Shown: positions 41,128 through 50,105, counted from the first letter of the stretch. The stretch is DNA of 55,715 nucleotides from CAYQXJ01 sp964421565 (GCA_964421565.1 CAYQXJ010000018.1:1-55715), one strand, 5' to 3'. Numbers and translations: made by a program. Notes: a model not told the origin generated them from the letters alone.

Positions 41128-42447
41128 TCACAGCTTGTGTATGTGTTCGCCCTGGTATGCTTTGAGCGCGTTGCGCGTGTCGAGTATCAGCCGTGCTTCG
41201 GCCACGATGCCATTCCAGTCAAAGCGCGCATGGTCAGTGACAACCACGACGCAGTCGCAGTCGGCCAGGCCGTCCGGCGGCTGACAGGCGATCTCGGCGC
41301 CGTCCGCAAGCTCGATCCGCTCCACGTGTGGATCACTGAAACTCACCTCCGCGCCCTTGCGCTTGAGGTCTTCGATGATGTGCAGCGCCGGTGATTCGCG
41401 CACATCGCTCACGTCCCGCTTGTAAGCCACACCGAGTATCCGAATGCGGGAGCCCTTCAGTGGCTTTCCGCGTTCGTTCAGCAGGTTGGCGATGCGCTGG
41501 ACGACGTAACGCGGCATGTTCGCGTTGACCCGTCCGGCCAGGTCGATGAATCGCGGCTCGAAACCATGCAACCGGGCCTTCCAGGCCAGGTAGAACGGAT
41601 CGATCGGAATGCAGTGTCCGCCCAACCCGGGCCCCGGGTAGAACGCCTGGAAGCCGTATGGCTTGGTGCTCGCTGCGTCCACCACCTCCCAAACGTCGAT
41701 GCCCATCTCATTGCACATGAGCGCCAGCTCGTTGACCATGGCGATATTGACGCTGCGATAGGTGTTCTCCAGCAGCTTCACCATCTCCGCCACGCTGCTG
41801 CTTGAGACGGGCACGACGCTCTCGACCACCAGCCCGTAGAACTCGGTGGCGACCTGCGTGCACAGCGCTGTGACGCCGCCGACCACCTTGGGCACGTTCC
41901 GTGTGCTCCAATGTCGGTTCGAGGGGCCGGGATCAATGCGTTCCGGACTAAAGGCGAGGCAGAAGTCTTCGCCCACCCGCAGCCCGCCCTGCTCCAAATG
42001 CTGGCAGACAAGCTCCTCCGTCGTGCCCGGGTACGTGGTGCTCTCCAGGATGACCAGTTTCCCGGGGCCCATGTGCTCGTCGATGGATTCCACGCTTCGC
42101 ACGATGTAGCTGACATCCGGCTCGCCCGTCTTGCGCAGCGGTGTGGGCACGCAGATCATGACGACGTCGCAGGCGGCCACGGCCGAGTAGTCGGTCGTCG
42201 CACGGAAATGCCCACCGCTCAGAGCGCCCGAAAGCTCGGCGTCGGATATGTCATCGACGTAACTATCGCCACGCTGCAGGGCCTCTACACGTTGGGCGGC
42301 CACATCGATGCCGACCACGTCGGCAACTCGTCCCGCGCAGAGCAACGCCATGGGCAGCCCGACGTAACCCAGGCCCACGACTCCCACCGCGACGTCGGCA
42401 TTCCCGATCTTCTCGCGCAACCCTTCAATTGCTTCCGTTTGCCTCAT
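41128..42447 (-). CDS. Nucleotide-sugar dehydrogenase, UDP-HexNAc 6-dehydrogenase type (439 aa)
   Basis: Four-electron oxidation of a UDP-sugar C6 to the uronic acid. Rossmann start VGVVGLGYVGLPMALLCAG, ICVPTPLRKTGEPDVSYI, LESTTYPGTTEELV, the subgroup marker FSPERIDPGPSNRHWSTRNV (as in WbpA/WecC, rather than the UDP-glucose type), catalytic Cys in GPGLGGHCIPIDPFYLAWKA, and the C-domain ILGVAYKRDVSDVRESPAL. ATG 42447 was chosen over GTG 42456. It overlaps the YhaM-like gene's end by 23 bases and is followed by the decarboxylase. Confidence 0.93.
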   Translation of the reverse strand: MRQTEAIEGLREKIGNADVAVGVVGLGYVGLPMALLCAGRVADVVGIDVAAQRVEALQRGDSYVDDISDAELSGALSGGHFRATTDYSAVAACDVVMICVPTPLRKTGEPDVSYIVRSVESIDEHMGPGKLVILESTTYPGTTEELVCQHLEQGGLRVGEDFCLAFSPERIDPGPSNRHWSTRNVPKVVGGVTALCTQVATEFYGLVVESVVPVSSSSVAEMVKLLENTYRSVNIAMVNELALMCNEMGIDVWEVVDAASTKPYGFQAFYPGPGLGGHCIPIDPFYLAWKARLHGFEPRFIDLAGRVNANMPRYVVQRIANLLNERGKPLKGSRIRILGVAYKRDVSDVRESPALHIIEDLKRKGAEVSFSDPHVERIELADGAEIACQPPDGLADCDCVVVVTDHARFDWNGIVAEARLILDTRNALKAYQGEHIHKL

Positions 42448-43468
42448 CTTCCTCACTCTCCCTGCGGCGGGCTCGCCAATCTTCTTCGGCCTTCGGCACC
42501 ACGTAAAGGCGGCGTGCCTGATCCATGATATAGACGTTGTCGGTCCACCTCTCGCCTTCCGGGGCGTCTTGCAGAGCGTTGAAACAGCTATGCAGGTTCG
42601 CGCTGATCACATCGCAGTGGTGCAGCAGGACGGCCTCCGGCGTGCGCGGCAACACGGGCGAGCCCCACTCCATGCGTCCATGGTGTGCAAGGATTATGTG
42701 AAGCAGGCGGGCCTTCTCACCGCCCGCCGCGCGCAATTGTTCGGGGGCCAGGTCGGGGCGCACTGCGGAGTCCCACAGGTTGCTTACCATGCTGGCGCTC
42801 ACAAACAGGTGGTCCAGCAGTTCGCCCACCTCGGTGCGCCGGCTCACGCCCGCAACGAGTCGATAGGAGTTGACCTTTCCCACGTCGTGCAGCGCTGCGC
42901 CCGCCAGCAGCATCTCGCGGTCCAGGCGACCGGCATAGAGCGCGCTCACGCTCTGCGCCAGGTCCCAGACCTCGAGGGTGTGCTCCAGCAGGCCGCCCGA
43001 GTAGTTGTGGTGATGAAAGGCTGCCGCCGGGCTTTCGCAGAACTGAGCCCGGAAGCTTGCGTTCTCGTGGAACTCACGCATCAGGCGCTTGAGTCGAGGG
43101 TTCGTGAACTCGTCGCCCTGCCAGTTGAAGACCTTCTCGAAGGCTTGCTCGCTGTCAATGTCGGCCGTGCGTACGAAACAGGTCAGATCGTAGTTCTCCG
43201 GCTCCAGCACCGTGTAGCGCTGAATGTTGAGTTGTTTCTTGCCACGGTACTCATCCACGCGGGCCAGCACTTCGATTCCGACGCCGGGCTCTATCGCTTC
43301 GCCGATGTTGTCACTCCACACCTTGCCCTCGATCGGGCGGCCACCCTCGCAATTCAGCCTCAGGGTGTAGTAGTTCTGCCCCCGGCGGTCCACCTGCAGG
43401 CGCGCTTCGGTCACCAGCAGGACTTCGTCGGTGATGAGTTGACCGGCCTCGAGCGCATCTATGTCCAT
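42425..43468 (-). CDS. YhaM-like 3'-5' exoribonuclease with OB and HD domains (347 aa)
   Basis: N-terminal OB-fold (about 1-95, LITDEVLLVTEARLQVDRRG, YRGKKQLNIQRYTVL) and C-terminal HD domain: HHHNYSGGLLEHTLEVWDL (His163) and LLAGAALHDVGKVNSY (His194, Asp195), then ILAHHGRMEWGSP. This is the YhaM/CBF1 arrangement, a 3'-5' RNase in Gram-positives. Length as expected for YhaM (about 314) plus a charged tail. First gene in a leftward trio with two nucleotide-sugar genes; the functional link is unclear. Promoter candidate 43522-43550. Confidence 0.9.
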   Translation of the reverse strand: MDIDALEAGQLITDEVLLVTEARLQVDRRGQNYYTLRLNCEGGRPIEGKVWSDNIGEAIEPGVGIEVLARVDEYRGKKQLNIQRYTVLEPENYDLTCFVRTADIDSEQAFEKVFNWQGDEFTNPRLKRLMREFHENASFRAQFCESPAAAFHHHNYSGGLLEHTLEVWDLAQSVSALYAGRLDREMLLAGAALHDVGKVNSYRLVAGVSRRTEVGELLDHLFVSASMVSNLWDSAVRPDLAPEQLRAAGGEKARLLHIILAHHGRMEWGSPVLPRTPEAVLLHHCDVISANLHSCFNALQDAPEGERWTDNVYIMDQARRLYVVPKAEEDWRARRRESEEDEANGSN

Positions 43469-43521
43469 GCCAGGGTTTCCCTTAGGCGAAGGGCGTTGGT
43501 GAAGGCTGCGACAGAACGGTC

Positions 43522-43550
43522 ACGGTATCCCGCCGCGTGCAGTGTGTCAA
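43522..43550 (-). promoter_or_regulatory. Likely promoter of yhaM-like/UDP-sugar operon
   Basis: Minus-strand TTGACA (6 of 6), 17 bases, TACCGT (3 of 6), about 54 bases before the ATG at 43468. Confidence 0.45.
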
Positions 43551-43576
43551 GTGTGGCAAGCACGGGCTCGCCGCGC

Positions 43577-43605
43577 TTGTAGGGGAGGGCCGCACCACTT
43601 ATGCT
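43577..43605 (+). promoter_or_regulatory. Possible promoter of zinc-ribbon membrane gene
   Basis: TTGTAG, 17 bases, TATGCT (4 of 6 in the -10), 70 bases before the ATG at 43676. Confidence 0.4.
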
Positions 43606-43675
43606 GCCGGCGGCTTGCACGTAGTTTGCTATGAGGAGCGCCGATGCCCCGCTTCAGCAGACCTGGAGGAGGCCG

Positions 43676-44611
43676 ATGAAACTGCGCTGCCAATGTGGGC
43701 AGGTGATGGGCTTTGCCAACCCCAAAGAGGGCATGATCGCCCGTTGCCCTCACTGCGTCAGGCGCTACCGGCTGACGAGGGAAGGGGACAGGCTTCTGCC
43801 GGTGCCGATCGCTGCAGAGAGTGCGAACGCCGGGGCCGCGTCCTCTGACGCGGGGGTTGAGGCGATGGAGCCGGCGCGTATCGCCACCTGGTGGAGTTAC
43901 CTGGCGCAGGCGTGGTTCTACCCCTTCAGGAGGGAGATCGGCATCGTCCTCCTCGGCTGGATAGGCGTGGACTTCATCGCGCGGATTGTAATGCCGTTTG
44001 CTTTACTCTTGATTCCTTTTGGCTCTCTTATCCTGTTTCTGGTGCAGTTTTGCGTCTTCGGTGTGTTTTTCCTTTACATGTTCGAGATCGTCCGTCAGGG
44101 CGCTTGGGACCCGGATGCACAGCCATCGTTGCCACAGTTCGAGGACTTTCACGAATCAGCAGTCCGGCCCGTCGGGCTGGTGCTGGTCGTTGCTTTCGGC
44201 AGCGCCCTGCCGTACCTGCTGGCAATGGCGGCAAAGTGGGTGGCGACGACACCGCCCTGGTGGGGCCACGTGGTGACGGCCGGCGTCGTTATCTCCCTGT
44301 TCATGGTGCCCATGAACACTCTGGCGGTGGCCACCGCTGACTCCGGCACGGCCATCAACCCGAGGTACACATTCCCGGCTGTCGCGCGCATCCTGTTGCC
44401 GTACACGGTCTTCTGCCTCTTCTCAGGCAGCCTGCTGTTGAGCTGTTTCATGCTGCTGAAGGCCCTCTATATGGCAGCGCCGATCAGCGTCGCCGTGCCT
44501 GTTGGGGATATGCTGCTCGTGTACTGCTGCGCGGTCAGTGCCCGTGCGCTCGGCACGCTGCACCACGTGTACGCTGAGCGCATCGGGTGGCTGCGCGAGA
44601 TGGAGGAGTAG
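43676..44611 (+). CDS. Zinc-ribbon membrane protein of unknown function (311 aa)
   Basis: Function not recognised. The N-terminus MKLRCQCGQVMGFANPKEGM is a short zinc ribbon (Cys5, Cys7, Cys24, Cys27 with CPHC). A linker of about 45 residues leads to several hydrophobic segments: IVLLGWIGVDFIARIVMPFA, LLLIPFGSLILFLVQFCVFG, VGLVLVVAFGSALPYLLAMA, VVISLFMVPMNTLAVATA, TVFCLFSGSLLLSCFMLLKA, and SVAVPVGDMLLVYCCAVSAR. This layout is like DUF4013-type or other multipass proteins, but I cannot assign it. GGAGGAGG lies before ATG 43676. Length is complete. Confidence 0.75.
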   Translation: MKLRCQCGQVMGFANPKEGMIARCPHCVRRYRLTREGDRLLPVPIAAESANAGAASSDAGVEAMEPARIATWWSYLAQAWFYPFRREIGIVLLGWIGVDFIARIVMPFALLLIPFGSLILFLVQFCVFGVFFLYMFEIVRQGAWDPDAQPSLPQFEDFHESAVRPVGLVLVVAFGSALPYLLAMAAKWVATTPPWWGHVVTAGVVISLFMVPMNTLAVATADSGTAINPRYTFPAVARILLPYTVFCLFSGSLLLSCFMLLKALYMAAPISVAVPVGDMLLVYCCAVSARALGTLHHVYAERIGWLREMEE

Positions 44612-44635
44612 GCGCGCACGGCCGGCAGTCTCGAC

Positions 44636-44665
44636 TTGAAATACAACCGCCGGCGAGGCCATAAT
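44636..44665 (+). promoter_or_regulatory. Likely promoter of TPR gene
   Basis: TTGAAA (5 of 6), 18 bases, CATAAT (5 of 6), giving a leader of about 63 bases before the ATG at 44735. Confidence 0.55.
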
Positions 44666-44734
44666 GCCACAAAGCAGTGAATGCAGATGCTGCGATGAAG
44701 ATCGGACGTTTAGCAGCGGGAAGGTCGGCAGCCC

Positions 44735-45565
44735 ATGCTATCGCAGGTGGTTCGCCCCAAGGCCCTCATCGTTATCGCCGGCGCATTCCTTGCGCTGGTC
44801 GGCTTGCACCTGTGGCAGCAGGGCTCAGAGCAGCAAGCCGATGAAGTGGCGGAGCCTTCGCTGCAGAGTTCGAGCATCCAGGTGCGCAGGGGCGAGAACT
44901 TCGTGGAGATCCAGCCGGAGAGCCTGCCCACATCCTCGGACGTGGCCCGCATGCTGGAGGACCGCCTACAGAAACTGAACTCCACAGGAACGGACGCCGC
45001 CAACCAGCGCCGTGCCACCGCCATACAACTGGCGCACACGGTCGAGGACCCCATCGGGCGCGACATGCTGCGGGGCCTCGGCGCCAAAAAACGCCAGGAG
45101 TTGGAATCTGCCCTGCTTAAAGGCCTGGGCGACCCCGACCAGGTGATCGCCGCAAACTGCGCGGACGCTCTGCTCGGACTGTGGCGCATACCGGACAGCC
45201 AGGCGGCCGCCAAGATGGTCGCTACCGGAGTTCGAGCGTATGATGGGGGTCGGCTTCAGGAAGCATTGTCGGCCTTCAAGACTGTGGCCAGAATCGATGG
45301 CTCGGCGCCACCCGACGTTCATCGCCTTATCGCCGAGATATACCTGGCTCTCGGGCGACCAGGGGATGCCCTGGACAGTTGCCGCGAAGCTATACGCGCC
45401 GAGAGGAACCATTTTGCCGCTTTCTACACGCTGGCGCGGACTTACCTGGCCCAGAAAGAGTCGGCAAAGGCGCTCACGGCGCTCAAAGGCGCACTGCGCA
45501 TCTATCCGCGCTACAGCAAGGCTCTCAGGTTGGCGGAGCAGCTCGAATTGCCCTCCGGCGAGTAG
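44735..45565 (+). CDS. Membrane-anchored TPR-repeat protein (276 aa)
   Basis: A single N-terminal hydrophobic anchor (KALIVIAGAFLALVGLHLW) precedes an outside region. Residues about 75-160 look helical and HEAT-like (LLKGLGDPDQVIAANCADAL). Residues about 170-270 hold three tetratricopeptide-like units (GVRAYDGGRLQEALSAFKTV, LIAEIYLALGRPGDALDSCR, TLARTYLAQKESAKALTALK). TPRs mediate protein contacts; no enzyme motif is present. Ribosome site GGAAGG. It converges with trpD. No lipobox was found. Confidence 0.8.
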   Translation: MLSQVVRPKALIVIAGAFLALVGLHLWQQGSEQQADEVAEPSLQSSSIQVRRGENFVEIQPESLPTSSDVARMLEDRLQKLNSTGTDAANQRRATAIQLAHTVEDPIGRDMLRGLGAKKRQELESALLKGLGDPDQVIAANCADALLGLWRIPDSQAAAKMVATGVRAYDGGRLQEALSAFKTVARIDGSAPPDVHRLIAEIYLALGRPGDALDSCREAIRAERNHFAAFYTLARTYLAQKESAKALTALKGALRIYPRYSKALRLAEQLELPSGE

Positions 45566-45599
45566 CCCCCCGCCCCATGTGGAGCCCACCGCCCCGCGA

Positions 45600-46610
45600 T
45601 CATGAGTTCGACAGCTCTATGAGCCGCTCCAGTGCATGCTGGGCGCTGGCAGAGTCGATGGATTGCTCGGCCATCCGCACTCCCTCCTGAAGTGAGCCCG
45701 CTCGCCCGCCGACGTAGATCGCCGCCCCCGCGTTCAACAGCACGATGTCGCGCGGGGCGCCCGGCTGACCCGCCAGCACCCCCCGGATAACCTTGGCGCT
45801 CTGCCGGGCGTCCTCCACCAGCAAAGCCTTGTGCTCCGCTCGATCAATGCCGCAGTCCCCGGGTGCGATGTGACCGGTGGTTACACTCTGCCCCTCGACC
45901 CTGGCCACGAACGTCCGTGCGCAGACGCTGATCTCATCCATGCCGTCCTCGCTGTGCACCACCATGGCCCGCACTGCCCCCAGTTCGGCCAGCACGCCGG
46001 CGATCGGCTCCACCAGCGCGTCGCTGAAAACGCCGAGCACCTGCCTGCGGGCTCCCGCCGGGTTCGTTAATGGGCCCAGGATGTTGAACACCGTGCCGAC
46101 GGCCAGCTCGCGCCGCGGCCCGATGGCGTAGCGCATGGCGGAGTGCAGCACCGGGGCGAACAGGAAGCCGATGTTTGCCTCGCGTATGCAGCGCGCCACC
46201 ACGGCCGGCTCCGCCTCCAGGTTTACCCCGAGTTCCTGCAGCACGTCCGCGCTGCCGCTGGCGCTGGAGACTCCGCGGTTGCCGTGCTTCGCAACGGGCA
46301 CGCCCGCCCCGGCGGCGACGATGGCCGAAGCGGTCGACACATTGAAGGTGCCCTTGCGGTCGCCCCCTGTGCCGCAGGTGTCCACCACCTCCAGCTCGCC
46401 CACACGTATGGGCGTGGCGGCCTCGCGCATCGCGCGCGCACAGCCGGTTATCTCCTGTACGGTCTCCCCCTTCATGCGCAGGGCTATCAGGAAGCCTGCA
46501 ATCTGCGCGTCGGTGGCGCCGCCCGACATGATGGCTGCCATCGCCTCATGTGCCTGCTGGGCGGTCAGGTCGCGCTGTTCGGTCAGGGCAGCGATGAGAT
46601 CCTGCAGCAT
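45600..46610 (-). CDS. trpD: Anthranilate phosphoribosyltransferase (336 aa)
   Basis: Second step of tryptophan synthesis: anthranilate + PRPP to phosphoribosylanthranilate. LTAQQAHEAMAAIMSGGATD opens the helical domain. VVDTCGTGGDRKGTFNVSTA is the PRPP/metal glycine-rich motif, followed by AKHGNRGVSSASGSADVLQE, LHSAMRYAIGPRRELAVGTV and FNILGPLTNPAG. Start ATG 46610 with GAGAGG upstream; a longer frame adds 13 unrelated residues. No other trp gene is in the window, so it is a lone copy with its own promoter. No TRAP or leader-peptide attenuator was seen. Confidence 0.97.
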   Translation of the reverse strand: MLQDLIAALTEQRDLTAQQAHEAMAAIMSGGATDAQIAGFLIALRMKGETVQEITGCARAMREAATPIRVGELEVVDTCGTGGDRKGTFNVSTASAIVAAGAGVPVAKHGNRGVSSASGSADVLQELGVNLEAEPAVVARCIREANIGFLFAPVLHSAMRYAIGPRRELAVGTVFNILGPLTNPAGARRQVLGVFSDALVEPIAGVLAELGAVRAMVVHSEDGMDEISVCARTFVARVEGQSVTTGHIAPGDCGIDRAEHKALLVEDARQSAKVIRGVLAGQPGAPRDIVLLNAGAAIYVGGRAGSLQEGVRMAEQSIDSASAQHALERLIELSNS

Positions 46611-46651
46611 AATGGGCCTCTCTGGTTTGCGGGGGCAAATGCGGTGCACCT

Positions 46652-46680
46652 ATTGTAGGTCGGCCACGGCACGCAGTCAA
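46652..46680 (-). promoter_or_regulatory. Promoter of trpD
   Basis: Minus-strand TTGACT (5 of 6), 17 bases, TACAAT (5 of 6), 42 bases before the ATG at 46610. Confidence 0.65.
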
Positions 46681-46760
46681 CGCACCCGGGGACGCGGCTG
46701 CCCGCCCCTGCCGTGCGACCAGCCCTCCGACGGTGCGAATGCCCCGGGGCAGGCGCGGCT

Positions 46761-46789
46761 TTGATGCGGGTGCATAAGCGTGCTAAGTT
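46761..46789 (+). promoter_or_regulatory. Possible promoter of exported hypothetical
   Basis: TTGATG (4 of 6), 17 bases, TAAGTT (3 of 6), ahead of the TTG at 46822. Confidence 0.35.
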
Positions 46790-46821
46790 TACGGAAGTCT
46801 TTGCGGGGGAGGAGTTCTGCC

Positions 46822-48489
46822 TTGCGCGTTCTGCACCTGTGGCCAGTTCTGTTTGCGCTCCTTGCCGGCGCGCCGGCCCGGGCCGAACTGCCGCTCGGGG
46901 CACTGCCGGGCGAGGTGGTGGCCGTCATCGAGTTCTCCAGCCCACGCAGCACCGACGCCCGGCTGGGCCGACTCGGCAGGGACCTGCGCCCGGGCCTCAC
47001 GCTGCGCCCGCCGTCGGTTTCGGCCCGTATCGCGGAGCGCCTTCTTCGCACTAAGAGCCCTTCCACCGTCGACCTGCAGAGCCCCGTGCGGCTGTTCCTC
47101 CTGGCCGGCCACAGTCAGCCGGTGGTGAGTTTCTCCGCCGTAGACCCGATGGCATACGCCGCCACGCTCTTTGACGACGTAGCCCTCCTCGGCGCCGACG
47201 GCAGACCCGAGCGCGAGGCCGCCCTGGTCCTTTCGGTGGAGACCGGGTGGGTCCTGCTCGGCCCGGACGCGAGTGCGGTGGAGCGCATCCGCGCTCTGGC
47301 GCCCCCTCCGCAACAACAGCAGGCCCCCTGGTGGCCGGGGGTGGACGTCGGGTGTTTCGTGCGCCCGGCGGCACTGCTCAGCCACTTGCGGGCAGCCGAG
47401 CAGCGCCATGCGGAATGGATCGGGCATATGCCGTTGTTCCAGTCAGGCCGGCTGCTGCGGGCTGTGCTGAGCGAGGCGCTCGACGCGTTCGCGCGCGAAG
47501 CGCAGACGGCGGTGGCGACACTCTCCCTGGGGGACGATCAGATATCGGCGGAACTCCACCTCTCGTTCGGGCCCGACGGCGGCGCTGCGGCCTACCTGCG
47601 AGGGATCGCGCCCGGCCGCGTGAGGGTGCTGCGCCAACTGCCCCGGGATGCCATGTGCACTCTCGCCCTCAAGCTCGGAGACACCGCTCCCCTCGTCGCC
47701 TTCATCGATGCACTGCTGGAACGGCCGGAGTTCCGGGGGGTTTCCGGCGACGCACTGAGGTCGGCAAGGGACCTGCTCAGCGTGCTGGAGGGCGGCGTTG
47801 GACGTTCGCTGGTGCGAAGGCAAGACGGGGCCCTGCTCGACGTGCGCGCGCTGCGGACGCGCACAGGAATGGCGCAGCAGGCCGGCGCGGCGCTGACCCG
47901 CCTCACGGGTGACGTGCTGAACATGCTGACGCCGGGCGCGGAAGTGCGCCTGGAGGCAACGCGGACAGCCGGCACGGGTTCGCCGACGCGCTACGGTGTA
48001 CAGATCGCGGAGTCCACCCGCCCCATGGCCGCGGAGCTGGCGGAGATGCGCGAGAGGCGCCTGGCCCTGCTGCGCACACTGTGGGGCCCCGAACGCTCCG
48101 GTTACGGCATCGCAACTGACCAGGGATATGTGCTGGCCCTCGGGCCGGGGGCGCGTGCGGAACTTGAGCAACGGATGCGGCGCGAAGCACCTGCGGCGAG
48201 CGATTCGGCGCCCATTGCCGCTGCTGGCGGCGTGTTCGGGCAGTCGATACTGCTCGGCTACATCGACATGGGCGCGTGCATCGACTGGTACCTCGAGCTG
48301 CTGCGCCGCACACGCCCTGCGGGCGGGTTGCCCGTTCTGCTGCGCGAGCTGCGATTCGCCGAGACGCCTGCGGTGATTGTGGCGGCAGAGCGCCCTCAGC
48401 CCGCGTCTGTGAGCGTGCGGGCGCTGCTGCCCGTCGCGACGGCGCGCTCCTTGCTGCGGGATGCGCTCTCGGGCCTGGCGGGCTGGTAG
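46822..48489 (+). CDS. Exported hypothetical protein (555 aa)
   Basis: Not recognised. TTG 46822 was chosen over GTG 46780 because GGGGGAGGAG stands seven bases before it and the product then begins with a clear signal peptide (LRVLHLWPVLFALLAGAPAR, cleavage after ARA, mature ELPLGALPGEV). The mature part is alpha/beta with many Leu/Ala/Arg residues, including VEFSS-type strands, VRLFLLAGHSQPVVSFSAVD and FAREAQTAVATLSLGDDQIS. This layout recalls secreted proteins that measure self-consistency of substrate terms (DUF3352-like), but the likeness is weak. No anchor or repeats found. It converges on the sulfatase gene. Confidence 0.7.
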   Translation: MRVLHLWPVLFALLAGAPARAELPLGALPGEVVAVIEFSSPRSTDARLGRLGRDLRPGLTLRPPSVSARIAERLLRTKSPSTVDLQSPVRLFLLAGHSQPVVSFSAVDPMAYAATLFDDVALLGADGRPEREAALVLSVETGWVLLGPDASAVERIRALAPPPQQQQAPWWPGVDVGCFVRPAALLSHLRAAEQRHAEWIGHMPLFQSGRLLRAVLSEALDAFAREAQTAVATLSLGDDQISAELHLSFGPDGGAAAYLRGIAPGRVRVLRQLPRDAMCTLALKLGDTAPLVAFIDALLERPEFRGVSGDALRSARDLLSVLEGGVGRSLVRRQDGALLDVRALRTRTGMAQQAGAALTRLTGDVLNMLTPGAEVRLEATRTAGTGSPTRYGVQIAESTRPMAAELAEMRERRLALLRTLWGPERSGYGIATDQGYVLALGPGARAELEQRMRREAPAASDSAPIAAAGGVFGQSILLGYIDMGACIDWYLELLRRTRPAGGLPVLLRELRFAETPAVIVAAERPQPASVSVRALLPVATARSLLRDALSGLAGW

Positions 48490-48506
48490 CCGGGCCGCTG
48501 CCGGCT
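48488..48506. terminator. Dyad between convergent genes
   Basis: AGCCGG and CCGGCT pair over seven bases and touch both stop codons. Without a U-tract, a bidirectional terminator role is only possible. Confidence 0.3.
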
Positions 48507-50068
48507 CAGTCCTCGGCTCCCTTGCCCACGCGCGGAATCTGCCAGTAGCGCTGCTCCGTCCAGTATGGGCCGTGCATCGGCCCCGGGCTCACGCTTGCGC
48601 CGACCCAGTTAGTGTACTGATCCTGAAGCTGGCGCACGGAGAGCGGATCGAGCGGGTCCTCCGTCAGCGCGTGCCACTCCAGCAGGCGCAGTTTCATGCG
48701 CAGCTTCGCCGCGGCGTGGGCCGGCTCATCGGCCACGTTGTGCAGCTCGTGCGGGTCCGCCGCCTTGTCGTACAGCTCCTCCTCGCCGGTCCCGTACCAG
48801 CAGTAGCGGTAGTGCGCGTCGCGGATGCTCTTGGTGTAATCGCCCGGCACGTTGAACGACGGCAGGCCCTCGTGGTTCGCCTCCCAGTCGGCTACGAAGT
48901 CCTGGTAGGTCGCATGCGGATTATAGAGCCAGGGCGGACATATCTCGGCGAACACTTCCCGCTTGTGCTCGGCGCTCTCGCCCCGCAGGTAAGGCAGCGC
49001 GGAGCGGCCCTGCACGCCAAACGGCACCTCGATGCCCATCAGGTCCAGCAGGCTGGGCATCAGGTCCACCTGCTCCACGAACGCGCCCTGGCGGACGGCG
49101 GGCTCCAGCCTGCCGGGCCAGCTCATCAGCAGGGGCACGCGCAGCAGGCTGTCCAGCAGCACCAGGTCCTTCTTGCACATGCCGTGCTCGAAGCAGAACT
49201 CCCCATGATCGGCGGTGAACACCACGATCGTGTCCTCGCGTAGGCCGAGTTCCTCCAGTTTGTCGAGCACGCGCCCGACCTGCTCGTCCACCCAGGAGAT
49301 CATGGAGTAGTAGACGGCCATGAAGCGTCGGCGGTCTTCCTCACTCGCCTTGTCCGCCTGGCTGGCGCGGACCTTCACGCCGAACCGATTCGCCTTCTCC
49401 TCCAGCTCTCCTTCGCGGTGCGGGTAAAGCTCCATCTCGTCGAGCGGATACACTTCCTCGTACTTGCGCAGGGCAATGTGCGGGGCATGCGGGTCGCTGA
49501 AGGAGAGGCAGAGCGCGAAGGGGCTCTGGTGCGTGTGCTGCTCCAGGAAGCGGATGGCGCTGGAGGCTTTCACGTAGGGACGCGTGGAGGCGGGGGGGAA
49601 GTCGTGGAAGGTCGCGCCCGCCCAGACGCCGCGCTCGCGCATGGGCCTGCCCCGCGTGCGCGCGAAACGGTGGCATTCCTCCTCCTCGGGGCTCATCTCG
49701 TGGTCGTAGCCCCACACGTCGGTGTAGTCGAAGTTCTCGAACTCGACGCCTTCCAGCAGGTGGTTCTTGCCCACGTAGCCCAGGCAGTAGCCGGCGTGCT
49801 TGAGCACGCGGAACAGGTGAATCTCGCGCCCGGCTTCCAGCAGGCTGTGGTTCTCGCGTATGCGGTGGCTGTGGGGGTAACGTCCGGTGAACAGGTTGCA
49901 GCGGCTCGGCACGCACACGGGGCAGTTGGTGTAGTAGTCCTGCACGTTCACGCCGCTGGCTGCCAGGCGGTCCAGGTTCGGCGTGCGGATGATACAGTTA
50001 CCGTTCGCGCCGAGTGCGTCGAAACGTTGCTGGTCGGTCATGATGAACAACACATTGGGTGCGCTCAA
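48506..50068 (-). CDS. Type I sulfatase (520 aa)
   Basis: Fifth sulfatase. The start is TTG 50068, with GAGGAG seven bases upstream and the protein then opening SAPNVLFIMTDQQRFDALG; the longer open frame covers the divergent promoters. Metal Asp12, formylglycine motif CVPSR with Cys52, NLFTGRYPHSHRIRENHSLL, then TADHGEFCFEHGMCKKD and DLMGIEVPFGVQGRSALPYL. Near the C-terminus there is ELYDKAADPHELHNVADEPA. No signal peptide. The gene is divergent from a secreted glycosidase, with 189 bases between, suggesting joint control. Confidence 0.95.
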   Translation of the reverse strand: MSAPNVLFIMTDQQRFDALGANGNCIIRTPNLDRLAASGVNVQDYYTNCPVCVPSRCNLFTGRYPHSHRIRENHSLLEAGREIHLFRVLKHAGYCLGYVGKNHLLEGVEFENFDYTDVWGYDHEMSPEEEECHRFARTRGRPMRERGVWAGATFHDFPPASTRPYVKASSAIRFLEQHTHQSPFALCLSFSDPHAPHIALRKYEEVYPLDEMELYPHREGELEEKANRFGVKVRASQADKASEEDRRRFMAVYYSMISWVDEQVGRVLDKLEELGLREDTIVVFTADHGEFCFEHGMCKKDLVLLDSLLRVPLLMSWPGRLEPAVRQGAFVEQVDLMPSLLDLMGIEVPFGVQGRSALPYLRGESAEHKREVFAEICPPWLYNPHATYQDFVADWEANHEGLPSFNVPGDYTKSIRDAHYRYCWYGTGEEELYDKAADPHELHNVADEPAHAAAKLRMKLRLLEWHALTEDPLDPLSVRQLQDQYTNWVGASVSPGPMHGPYWTEQRYWQIPRVGKGAED

Positions 50069-50105
50069 ATCTGGGCTCCTCGCCTCGAGGACGGTGACAG
50101 AGCTC

